DNA from: an uncultured Clostridia bacterium
GTDB lineage: Bacteria; Bacillota; Clostridia; TANB77; CAG-508
Length of the DNA: 64,000 nucleotides
Assembly (NCBI GenBank): GCA_934130355.1
Contig: CAKOXV010000005.1
Span: forward strand, 31,499-95,498
Direction of reading: 5' to 3'
The position numbers were made by a program, and so were the translations under genes. Shown piece after piece: positions 50,746 to 60,000 of this stretch. The first letter of the stretch is position 1. Every line of letters starts with the position of its first letter. The notes beneath the pieces are model-generated. The model saw nothing but the letters and a program-made list of their open reading frames with translations, was not told the DNA's origin and searched no databases.

Positions 50746-52605
50746 ATGAAAACTTTAGAAGAGATTAACCAAATAAGAGAAGAAAAAAGAAAAGAATTAG
50801 AGTTGAGAGTAAGTACAAAAGCAGATACAAGAGAAAAACATATATTGGTGTGTCACGGAACAGGTTGTACATCATCAGGAACGCCAGAGATATTAGAAAA
50901 TTTTAAAAGAATATTAAAAGAAAAAAATGTAGAAAATGTTAGAGTGATTAAGACGGGATGTTTTGGACTTTGTGCAAAAGGACCAATAGTAATTATAAGA
51001 CCTGAAGATACATTTTATTCAAATGTAAAACCTGAAGATTGTGAAGAAATTATACAAAAACATATTATTGATGGAGAGACAGTAACAAGACTTTTATGCA
51101 AAGATATTGATGGAAGTATAGTAAATAAATTAGATGAATTAAATTTTTATAAAAAGCAAAAAAGAATTGCATTGAAAAATTGTGGTGTTATAGATCCTGA
51201 ATGTATAGATGAATACATAGCATTTGATGGATATAAAGCATTAGAAAAAGTATTGAAAGAAATGAGTCCAGATCAAGTAATACAGATAATTAAGGATTCT
51301 GGATTACGCGGACGTGGGGGAGCTGGTTTCCCAACAGGTAAGAAATGGGAACTTACTAAACAATATGTTTCAGACCAAAAATATGTAGTATGTAATGCTG
51401 ATGAAGGAGACCCTGGGGCATTCATGGATAGAAGTATATTGGAAGGGGATCCACACTCAGTACTTGAAGCTATGCTTATTGCAGGTTATGCAATTGGAGC
51501 TAATAAAGGATATATATATGTAAGAGCAGAATATCCAATAGCAGTAAAAAGATTTCAAAAAGCAATTGACCAAGCAAGAGAATATGGAATATTAGGAAAA
51601 AACATATTTGGAACAAGTTTTGAGTTTGATGTAGAAATTCGACTTGGAGCGGGTGCCTTTGTATGTGGTGAAGAAACAGCATTATTAGAATCAATAGAGG
51701 GAAAACGTGGTCAGCCAAGAGTAAAACCACCATATCCAGCAGAATGTGGATTATGGGGAAAACCAACATTAATAAACAATGTAGAGACATTTGCAAATAT
51801 TACAAGAATTATTTTAAATGGAGCTAAATGGTATTCTTCAATAGGAACAGAAACATCAAAAGGAACTAAAGTATTTGCTTTAGGAGGAAATGTAAATAAT
51901 ATAGGATTAGTAGAAGTTCCAATGGGAACTACACTTAGAGAAATTGTATTTGACATTGGTGGAGGAGTGCCAAATGGAAGACAATTTAAAGCAGCACAAA
52001 CAGGTGGACCTTCAGGAGGATGTATTCCAGCAGAACATTTAGACACACCAATAGATTATGAATCATTAAAAGCAATAGGCTCAATGATGGGGTCTGGTGG
52101 ATTAATTGTAATGGATGACACAAAATGTATGGTATGTCTTGCAAAATTTTATCTAGAGTTTACAGTAAGTGAAAGTTGTGGAAAATGTACACCATGTAGA
52201 ATTGGAACCAAAAGAATGCTTGAAATACTTGAAAAACTATGTTCAGGAGAAGGTTCAGAATATGATATTTATAGATTAGAGAAATTGGCTGTAAATATTC
52301 AAAAAGCAAGTATATGTGGATTAGGACAAAGCGCACCAAACCCAGTTATAAGTACTCTAAAATATTTTAGAGAAGAATTTAGACAACATGCTATTGAAAA
52401 AGAGTGTAGAACTCTTGAATGTAAAGCTTTGTCTAATATAACAATATCTCCTGAAAAGTGCAAAGGATGTGGATTATGCCAGAAACATTGCCCAGTTGGA
52501 GCAATTGATGGAGAGGCTAGAGAGAAGAGAGTTATTAATCAAGAAAAGTGTATTAAGTGTGGAACTTGTTTGACTAATTGTCCGTTCCATGCCATCGGAA
52601 ATTGA
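50746..52605 (+). CDS. hydB: Bifurcating [FeFe]-hydrogenase subunit HydB (NuoF-like)
   Basis: NADH/FMN-binding subunit, cytoplasmic. The 619 residues comprise an N-terminal thioredoxin-like [2Fe-2S] domain (HILVCHGTGCTSSG, KTGCFGLCAKGP), the NuoF core with GLRGRGGAGFPTGKKWE (FMN/NADH), ADEGDPGAFMDRSILEGDPH and the [4Fe-4S] site SCGKCTPCRIGTKR. The C-terminal 2x[4Fe-4S] ferredoxin domain has CKGCGLCQKHCPVGA and CIKCGTCLTNCPF. Ribosome binding site AAGGGGGA. The flavin is where electron bifurcation is thought to occur. Confidence 0.96.
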   Translation: MKTLEEINQIREEKRKELELRVSTKADTREKHILVCHGTGCTSSGTPEILENFKRILKEKNVENVRVIKTGCFGLCAKGPIVIIRPEDTFYSNVKPEDCEEIIQKHIIDGETVTRLLCKDIDGSIVNKLDELNFYKKQKRIALKNCGVIDPECIDEYIAFDGYKALEKVLKEMSPDQVIQIIKDSGLRGRGGAGFPTGKKWELTKQYVSDQKYVVCNADEGDPGAFMDRSILEGDPHSVLEAMLIAGYAIGANKGYIYVRAEYPIAVKRFQKAIDQAREYGILGKNIFGTSFEFDVEIRLGAGAFVCGEETALLESIEGKRGQPRVKPPYPAECGLWGKPTLINNVETFANITRIILNGAKWYSSIGTETSKGTKVFALGGNVNNIGLVEVPMGTTLREIVFDIGGGVPNGRQFKAAQTGGPSGGCIPAEHLDTPIDYESLKAIGSMMGSGGLIVMDDTKCMVCLAKFYLEFTVSESCGKCTPCRIGTKRMLEILEKLCSGEGSEYDIYRLEKLAVNIQKASICGLGQSAPNPVISTLKYFREEFRQHAIEKECRTLECKALSNITISPEKCKGCGLCQKHCPVGAIDGEAREKRVINQEKCIKCGTCLTNCPFHAIGN

Positions 52606-52635
52606 AATAGTTGAAAAAGAAAGTGAGGGAAAAAT

Positions 52636-54375
52636 ATGGTAACAATAACAATTGACGGAGTAGAAGTAAAAGCACCAGAAGGTTCAACAATATTAGAAGC
52701 AGCAAAAATAGCAGGAATAGACATACCAACCTTATGCTTCCTAAAAGATATAAACGAAATGGGAGACTGCAGAATGTGTATAGTAGAAGTAGAAGGAAGA
52801 AGAGGATTTGCAACATCATGTATACAAAAAATTGAAGAAGGAATGGTCATACACACACATACTCCAAATGTATTAGAAGCAAGACATGTAATTCTTGATT
52901 TAATAATTTCAAATCATGCAAAAGACTGTTTAACATGTACACGTTCTGGAAACTGTGAATTACAAACATTAGCAACAAAATTCAATGTTCTAAAAGTAGA
53001 ATTTCCAGGAGAAGTAACAAAACACAAAATTGACAATTTATCACCATCTATAGTAAGAGACTTTAATAAATGCATTTTGTGTAGAAGATGTGTAGCAGCA
53101 TGTAAAAATGTTCAAAAAATAGGAGCAATAGACTGTATTAATCGTGGATTTGAATCATGTATTTCAACAGTAGGCGACCATAGTTTAAATGATGTAAACT
53201 GTACAAATTGTGGGCAATGTATACAAGCATGTCCAACAGGAGCATTACATGAAAAAGAAACAATTGATGATGTATGGGTAAAACTAAAAGATCCAGAAAC
53301 ATATGTAGTAGTTCAAACAGCACCAGCTGTAAGAGTAGCTTTAGGAGAAGAATTTGGAATGCCTATTGGAACAAATGTAACAGGGAAAATGGTAACAGCA
53401 TTAAAAAGATTAGGATTTAATAAAGTATTTGATACAAATACAGGGGCAGATTTAACAATAATGGAAGAAGCAACTGAATTTATAGAAAGAATACAAGGAA
53501 ACAAAGTGCTACCAATGATTACATCATGTTCACCAGGTTGGGTAAAATACATAGAAATGAACTATCCAGAATTATTACCACATTTATCATCATGTAAATC
53601 ACCACATCAAATGTTTGGAGCAATTATAAAAACATATTTTGCAGAAAAACAAGGAATAGACCCAAACAAAATTTATATGGTATCTGTAATGCCATGTATA
53701 GCCAAGAAGTTTGAAAGACAAAGAGAAGAAATGAAAGAAAATGGTTTATATGATGTAGATAATGTAATTACAACAAGAGAACTTGCAAGAATGATAAAAC
53801 AGGCAAATATAGAATTTACAACATTAGAAGACTCAGAATTTGATGACCCAATGGGAGAAGCAACAGGAGCAGCTGCAATATTTGGAACAACTGGAGGAGT
53901 AATGGAAGCAGCTTTAAGAACAGCACAAGACATACTTACTTGTCAAAGTTTACCTAAAATAGACTTTGAAGAAGTAAGAGGCGGAGAAGGAATAAAAAAA
54001 GCAACAGTAAACATTGCAGGAAATGACATAAAAGTTGTAGCAGCAAGTGGATTGGCAAATGCACAAAAAATAATGGAAGAAATAAAAAACGGTAAAGCAG
54101 ATTACCAATTTGTTGAAATAATGGCATGTCCTGGAGGATGTGTAATGGGAGGAGGGCAACCAATAAAAAGCTCTAAAATTAGAAGAGAAGTGGATGTTAG
54201 AAAATTGAGAGCAGAAGCTTTGTATTCTATAGATGAAAAGAGTGTAATAAGAAAATCGCATGAAAATCCAACAATTAACAAAATTTACAAAGAATTTTTA
54301 GGTCGTCCTGGTAGTGAAAAAGCAGAAGAATTGCTACATACGCATTACACAGAAAGACCAAAATATAAAATATAA
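52636..54375 (+). CDS. hydA: Bifurcating [FeFe]-hydrogenase catalytic subunit HydA
   Basis: Produces or oxidises H2 at the H-cluster. The order is: N-terminal [2Fe-2S] (CFLKDINEMGDCRMC), His-ligated [4Fe-4S] (HAKDCLTCTRSGNC), two [4Fe-4S] (CILCRRCVAAC, CTNCGQCIQACP), then the H-cluster motifs L1 TSCSPGW, L2 MPCIAKKFE and L3 ACPGGCVMGGGQP. The 579-residue length matches trimeric HydABC enzymes that lack the extra C-terminal [2Fe-2S] domain. Complete and intact. Last gene of the operon; maturases HydE/F/G are not in the window. Confidence 0.97.
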   Translation: MVTITIDGVEVKAPEGSTILEAAKIAGIDIPTLCFLKDINEMGDCRMCIVEVEGRRGFATSCIQKIEEGMVIHTHTPNVLEARHVILDLIISNHAKDCLTCTRSGNCELQTLATKFNVLKVEFPGEVTKHKIDNLSPSIVRDFNKCILCRRCVAACKNVQKIGAIDCINRGFESCISTVGDHSLNDVNCTNCGQCIQACPTGALHEKETIDDVWVKLKDPETYVVVQTAPAVRVALGEEFGMPIGTNVTGKMVTALKRLGFNKVFDTNTGADLTIMEEATEFIERIQGNKVLPMITSCSPGWVKYIEMNYPELLPHLSSCKSPHQMFGAIIKTYFAEKQGIDPNKIYMVSVMPCIAKKFERQREEMKENGLYDVDNVITTRELARMIKQANIEFTTLEDSEFDDPMGEATGAAAIFGTTGGVMEAALRTAQDILTCQSLPKIDFEEVRGGEGIKKATVNIAGNDIKVVAASGLANAQKIMEEIKNGKADYQFVEIMACPGGCVMGGGQPIKSSKIRREVDVRKLRAEALYSIDEKSVIRKSHENPTINKIYKEFLGRPGSEKAEELLHTHYTERPKYKI

Positions 54376-54388
54376 AAATAATACAAAA

Positions 54389-54455
54389 TGTAACAAAAAT
54401 GTAACACAATTGTAACAATAAAGTTATTGACAAACCAAGTTATAGATAGTACAAT
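54389..54455 (+). promoter_or_regulatory. Promoter of the TasA-like gene with three phased TGTAAC boxes
   Basis: TGTAAC at 54389, 54400 and 54411, exactly 11 bp apart, so each pair is TGTAAC-N5-TGTAAC (the WalR consensus; PhoP boxes share the periodicity). A gap of 10 bp follows, then -35 TTGACA (54427-54432), 17-bp spacer and -10 TACAAT (54450-54455). Confidence 0.78.
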
Positions 54456-54501
54456 AGAGTTAAATTCGAGAAATAAGTAGAAAAATAGGAGAAGGAAACA
54501 A

Positions 54502-55791
54502 ATGGGTAAGAAAAAAACAAAAAACAAAAGAAATAGAGAGTTAAAAATAATATTTTTTATTATCTTAGTGGCAGCGGCACTATTTATAGTGTCAACTTAT
54601 GCGTGGTTCTCAACTCAGAAAAACGTATCAATCACTAACTTATCAGGATTAGTAGAGGTTGCAGAAGGTTTGGAAATATCGCTAGATGCAAAGACATGGG
54701 CAAATGAAATCGTATTAGGCGATAATATGAACATAATTGATAATGCATATACAGGACACAAGAACATATCTCCAAAAGAAATGCTACCAGTATCAACATT
54801 AGGAAAAGTATCTGGCTCACAAAAAGATCTAAAAATGATTAGAGGAAAAGTAACAAACTCAAAAGAATTAAGTGATATTATATATATGGATGAATCATTA
54901 GCAAGCAATCCTGATTCATCAACACATACTCCAACAAATGCAGCATACCCAGGATATTTTGCATTTGATATATTCTTGAAAAACTCATCAAAACAATATG
55001 ATAAAGATGATGCCCTACAATTAAACTATGATTCAGCATTAAAAATAATTGAAAACGGAAATGAAGAAGTAGGATTACAAAATACAGTTAGGGTTGCATT
55101 AGCAAAATTTGGTACAGGAACTATAACATCAGGATCAGGAAGTAATGTAGTAAGATCGGGAGTTGCAGACGTAATGGCAGGTCAAACAGAAATCTTACAA
55201 AAAACTGGAGCTATTGAGGGCGGAGATACTGTATATATAACAGATGTTGCAATGTGGGAACCAAACTCAAATGATCACGTAGAATACATAGTAACAAATA
55301 ATAACGTTATTACTTGGTCAGCATCAGAAGGTGCTAAATATGGAACATATTCAGAAGACAAAAAGAAATATTTATTTAGTGCGACAACTCAAATGCCAAC
55401 ATATGCATTATCAGACAATGCAGTAGGAAAATCAATGAAAGATATTTACTGGTGGAATGTGGATACATCATATAAAATTGAAGGAGATGAAACAAACCAT
55501 TCAAACTCAGGATTATTAGAAAAACAAATGGCTCTTCAAACAACAAAAACAAGTGAGACAGATTATAGAATAAAAGAAGGTGTACAAAACTTATTTAGTA
55601 CTAGCAGCACAGGAGATAACAAAGTACCATTTACAATCGCTCCAAATAGTATAGTAAGATTAAGAGTTTATGTATGGCTAGAAGGCCAAGATATAGATTG
55701 TATTAACTATGCATCACATGGTGGTGGTGTAACACTTAACTTAGGACTAGTAAAAGGATCAACAGAAGGAACACATTTAGAAGGTGAATAA
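54502..55791 (+). CDS. TasA-like secreted surface protein, 429 aa
   Basis: A very basic N-terminus (KKKTKNKRNREL) is followed by one hydrophobic helix (IIFFIILVAAALFIV) ending in STYAWFSTQ. This ending is typical of SipW-type or camelysin/TasA-like exported proteins, which form fibres or matrix. The mature part is beta-rich, Asn/Ser/Thr/Gly-rich, with TVYITDVAMWEPNSNDHVEYIV and a closing PNSIVRLRVYVWLEGQDIDC, common in the TasA-like group. No sortase signal. Exact family not certain. Ribosome binding site TAGGAGAAGG, under a phased-box promoter. Confidence 0.7.
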   Translation: MGKKKTKNKRNRELKIIFFIILVAAALFIVSTYAWFSTQKNVSITNLSGLVEVAEGLEISLDAKTWANEIVLGDNMNIIDNAYTGHKNISPKEMLPVSTLGKVSGSQKDLKMIRGKVTNSKELSDIIYMDESLASNPDSSTHTPTNAAYPGYFAFDIFLKNSSKQYDKDDALQLNYDSALKIIENGNEEVGLQNTVRVALAKFGTGTITSGSGSNVVRSGVADVMAGQTEILQKTGAIEGGDTVYITDVAMWEPNSNDHVEYIVTNNNVITWSASEGAKYGTYSEDKKKYLFSATTQMPTYALSDNAVGKSMKDIYWWNVDTSYKIEGDETNHSNSGLLEKQMALQTTKTSETDYRIKEGVQNLFSTSSTGDNKVPFTIAPNSIVRLRVYVWLEGQDIDCINYASHGGGVTLNLGLVKGSTEGTHLEGE

Positions 55792-55802
55792 TTAATGTAA
55801 AT

Positions 55803-55834
55803 AAAAGGCAAAAGGATGAACTTTTGTCTTTTGT
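55803..55834 (+). terminator. Terminator after the TasA-like gene
   Basis: AAAGGCAAAAG-GATGAA-CTTTTGTCTTT hairpin followed by TGTTG. The tail is short, so termination may be partial. Confidence 0.6.
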
Positions 55835-55901
55835 TGTAATATAAATGTAACACAAATGTAACATAAAACAGCTTGTACCTAGGTAAATTATGGTGTATAA
55901 T
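55835..55901 (+). promoter_or_regulatory. Promoter of the AT-hook gene with three phased boxes
   Basis: TGTAAT (55835), TGTAAC (55846) and TGTAAC (55857) at exact 11-bp steps. A 10-bp gap follows, then -35 TTGTAC (55873-55878), 17-bp spacer and perfect -10 TATAAT (55896-55901). The geometry is identical to the 54.4 kb promoter. Confidence 0.78.
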
Positions 55902-55947
55902 TAAGTTAGTAATTACCGATTAACAAAATAAAAGACAGGAGGTAAAA

Positions 55948-56919
55948 ATGGCAGAAGACAAGTTGTTAAGAAATAAAAAAACAAAAGAAGAAAACATATA
56001 TGCATTAGACTTGGATTTTGGCGAAAATACAGAAGAAATAGAACCAATAAAAAAAGTCAAAAGAGGAAGAGGACGCCCAAGAAAAAATCCAATAGGACTT
56101 GAGACAATAGTAGAAGCTCCAAAACAAAAAGCAATAAAAATGCATACAGAAAACAACATAACAGAAATAAAATTAGCAGAAAATGAATATAAAATCGAAC
56201 TACAAAAAGATGAATATAATATATATACAGAATTAAATGAAACATCATACATAATAGTAAGAGAACCATGTTTAAGGATGGTATCAGGTGGAAATTATAT
56301 ATTACTAGAAAGACAAGAAGATGAACACACAATAACAACAAACCAAGACTTCAAAATAAACTATGTCATAGATAACTTACAAAGAAGAAATAATGTTGTA
56401 AATTTTAAACTTACAAATTTAACAGAAGTTGTAGCAGACAAAAATGGACTAGTTTTTGAAATAGATGAAGAAAAGGTTGTCGAAAATAACTTAGAAGATA
56501 ATAAGACATTAGTTATTTCAGAAGAAGATGGAAAAGTTTACCTACCTTACACAAAAGAAGAAATAAAAGAAGAAATGTCACAAAACAAAGGCAAAAAAAT
56601 ATCTGAACTAATAGAAGAAAATTATATTTTACCATTAGATAAATATAAAAATTCAATGAGAGCTAGATTTAGAGAAGGATATAACCTAATGTATAGAAAA
56701 GAAGGCAAATCAAAGAAAAGTGCATTTATGTTAGGACTAGAATTAATGTTTGAAACACACTTGCATCCAGCAATAATTTCAGCATGTAAAAGTTTGGAAG
56801 AATTAGACATATATTTAGATTGCTTAGAAGATAATGAATTAGAAAAATTCTCATGTTTTAAAATTATATATAAGAGCCTTCCAACACTTAGAAAAAAAGA
56901 AAAAGTTGAGGAATTTTAA
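55948..56919 (+). CDS. AT-hook-containing unknown protein, 323 aa
   Basis: Not recognised. A basic AT-hook (KRGRGRPRKNP, about residues 39-49) in an otherwise acidic N-terminus predicts minor-groove binding to AT-rich DNA. Residues ~60-180 look beta-rich (ELNETSYIIVREPCLRMVSGGNYILL). The C-terminal ~100 residues are helical, with MRARFREGYNLMYRKEGKSKKSAF. No membrane segment. It lies between two surface-protein genes and has its own phased-box promoter, so a regulatory or nucoid role is possible but unproven. Ribosome binding site AGGAGGT. Confidence 0.7.
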   Translation: MAEDKLLRNKKTKEENIYALDLDFGENTEEIEPIKKVKRGRGRPRKNPIGLETIVEAPKQKAIKMHTENNITEIKLAENEYKIELQKDEYNIYTELNETSYIIVREPCLRMVSGGNYILLERQEDEHTITTNQDFKINYVIDNLQRRNNVVNFKLTNLTEVVADKNGLVFEIDEEKVVENNLEDNKTLVISEEDGKVYLPYTKEEIKEEMSQNKGKKISELIEENYILPLDKYKNSMRARFREGYNLMYRKEGKSKKSAFMLGLELMFETHLHPAIISACKSLEELDIYLDCLEDNELEKFSCFKIIYKSLPTLRKKEKVEEF

Positions 56920-56937
56920 ACAACAAAATTTATAACT

Positions 56938-56967
56938 AAAAAGTACCAAAAATGGTACTTTTTTTTA
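56938..56967 (+). terminator. Terminator after the AT-hook gene
   Basis: AAAAAGTACC-AAAAAT-GGTACTTTTTTTT strong hairpin. Confidence 0.9.
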
Positions 56968-56988
56968 ATAAAAAAAGAGCAAAAAATG

Positions 56989-57017
56989 TTGAAAAAAATA
57001 CTATGTTGTGATATAAA
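56989..57017 (+). promoter_or_regulatory. Promoter of the giant surface-protein gene
   Basis: -35 TTGAAA (56989-56994), 17-bp spacer and extended -10 TGATATAAA (57009-57017). No TGTWAC boxes precede it, unlike the two upstream genes. Confidence 0.7.
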
Positions 57018-57068
57018 ATATATAGAGAAAATAGACGAAAAAGTTGTATTAAAATGCGGAGGAAAAAT

Positions 57069-60000
57069 ATGTTAAGAAATAAAAATACTTACAAGAAAAT
57101 AAGAAATATTTTAGTACTAATTATGGCAATTGGTATTATTTTTGGAATATATAAATATATAGAGCAATCACGTGCAGAAGATATAATTTTAGTAAAAGCA
57201 GTTGCAATTGACAATTATGGATACATAGAAAATGAAGAAGTTGATATAGAAGCTAAAAAAATAGAAGACAATTTGTATGAAATTGAATTGCCAGAAACAA
57301 TAAATACAAAAAAAATAGCTGAAATATCAAATATCATGCTAAAAGATGCACAAGACCAAAAAACAATAGTTAAAATAGAAAACAATAAAATATACTTAAC
57401 AGATGACCAAGTGAAAAAAAAAGAGATTGAAATAAATACAAAATATGATGTAGCTATTTTAAAAGAACAAGAAGATAATACTTATGAAAAAACATTGTTA
57501 TTAGGCAAAAATGAGAGTGAAAGAAAAACAATAACACAAGATGAAGAAATAGTAACACTTTACAATAAAATTTTAAAATATGAAGATAGTGGTAACAACA
57601 AAATTGTTGAATTAAAAGGATATTTGCCGGAAAATGCAGAAATAGAAGTAAAAGAAGTAACACAAGAGCAAATTACACAAATATTTGGAGAAAATAATGC
57701 TAAAGTTAAAGTTGCTTATGATATAAAAATACTTCAAAAAGTCATAACAAAATTACCAGAGGATGAAATAGAGCAAGGAAATGAATCAGGAGAAATAGAA
57801 GAAACTATAGAAATAAAACCAGAAGATTTTGGCGAAGTATGTGAAGTTTCAATAAAAGATTTAAACATAGTAGAAAAATCAAAGGTATATCACGTTAAAG
57901 AAGATAATACTTTTGAACAAGTAAATGTAACAGAAAATACAGAAGGAAATATAAGTTTTGAAGCAAAAACTTTCTCAATATATGCTGTAAGTGATGGAGA
58001 AATAGAACCAGATCCAGGGGTAAATACAGGTTCATGGACTCGATCAATTACACTAAAAAAACCGAGTGATGCTGACTATGTGAATTATCCACTTCCTACA
58101 GGCAATGTTGGTAACACTAATTTTTATGTACCTTATGGAACACTTTTTGGTGGAATGGAATATGGTGGAGATCATCCAATTGTTGCATTTAATGGCGGTG
58201 CATGGACATCATCAACATGTCGATGGCATTCTTTTGGAAGTAACGTAGCTCCACCCTATGGCTATAAATTAAAGGTTGGAACATGGGAGTTTGAAACAGG
58301 TGAGGATAGAGATGGGTCATATTCTGGAAACAGGGCCACAGTACACGTTGTGGACCCACCAAAAGTTACAGTATCATATCATTGGTCAAGTTGGAGAAAT
58401 TCTGCTTTAACAGTAGGATTAACTGTTACATCATCTTCTGGGTGGGCATCTTCTAACTCTTATAGATATTATATATCAACATCAGACAGTACACTAACAG
58501 GTGGTAGTTGGATTAATTATACACCAGGCACAGAAAATACTGTAACTATAGGGGGAGCAACTGGAACTTATTATTTGTTTGTGCAAAAAGTATTAAGCTC
58601 TGATTCTTCAGTTTCAGAAGTTGTGAATGCAGATGCTTATTCAGTAGATGCATCAGTAGGTGTGGATTGCCATAGATTCGGACCATATTATTTTGATTTT
58701 ACAGAACCGAACCAGGGAACTTTTAGTGCAAGTACATATTATACTAATCAATCAAGTGTTACACTTTATGTAACAGGCCCATCTGATGCGCATTCAGGAA
58801 TTGATAATGTAGCAATAAGTGGAAAGTATGGTGATGGTGGAAATGGTTATAGGATATCTTATAATGCAGAATATAATTCAGGAAACAATAGATATTTTAC
58901 ATCAATGCCCTTTTCAAGTTTACCAAATAGTTCAACATCCAAAACAAATAATGGAGAAGGAATATATAAATTTGGTTATTATGTTAAAGATAAAGCTGGA
59001 AACAAAAAAGAAATTATGCCATATCTAGATGTAGTATATGACACAACAGCCCCAACAATATCAGTAAGTCCAACATCATGTTCATGGAGAAACTCAGCAT
59101 TAAGTGTAACAATAACAGCAACAGACCCAACATCAAATGGATCAAATTCAGGATTGTCAACAAGCAATTCATATCAATATTATTTATCAAATAGTGCAAC
59201 AGCATTATCAGGAGGAACATGGACAACATATACAAGTGGCACAGCTGTTACATTAAATCCAAGTAGTGGTGGAACATACTACTTATTTGTAAAGAGAGTG
59301 ACAGATAATGCGGGAAACACAAGTACAGCAAATGGAACATCAACAACAGTATCAGGAACAACATATCAAAGATTTGGAGCATACAACTTTGATAAAAGTG
59401 CACCAACAATAAGTGTAAGTACGGCTTCATGTACTTGGCGTAATTCAGCATTAAGTACAACAATAACAGTAGCAGATACAGGAGGTTCAGGACTTTCAAC
59501 AAGTAACTCATATCAATATTACTTATCAAATAGTGCAACAGCATTATCAGGAGGAGCATGGACAACATATACAAGTGGAACAGCAATTAGCTTAAACCCA
59601 GGTACAACTGGAACATATTATTTGTTTGTAAAAAGAGTAAAAGATAATGCAGGAAACACAAGTACAGCAAATGGAACAGCAGCAACAGTATCAGGAACAA
59701 CATATCAAAGATTTGGAGCATACCAATTTGACTATACAGCACCTACAAAAGGAACATTTAGTATAAGTGCAAATTATACAAACCAATCAAGTGTTACACT
59801 TTATGTAACAGGTCCATCTGATGCACATTCAGGACTTGACCATGTACAAATAACTGGTTGGTATGGAACTAGTTGGGTATCAACAAATGCTTCTACTAGA
59901 GCAACTTATGACTCAACAAATAATAGATATTATGTAACATATTCATTTGCAGATTTACCAGACACTACAACAGGTAAAAAAAATCAAGGGGAAGGAAGAT

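Noticed and set aside
58819..59028. 69-residue + strand frame within the giant gene
   Set aside because: Out of frame with the continuous giant coding sequence, no ribosome binding site, low-complexity composition.
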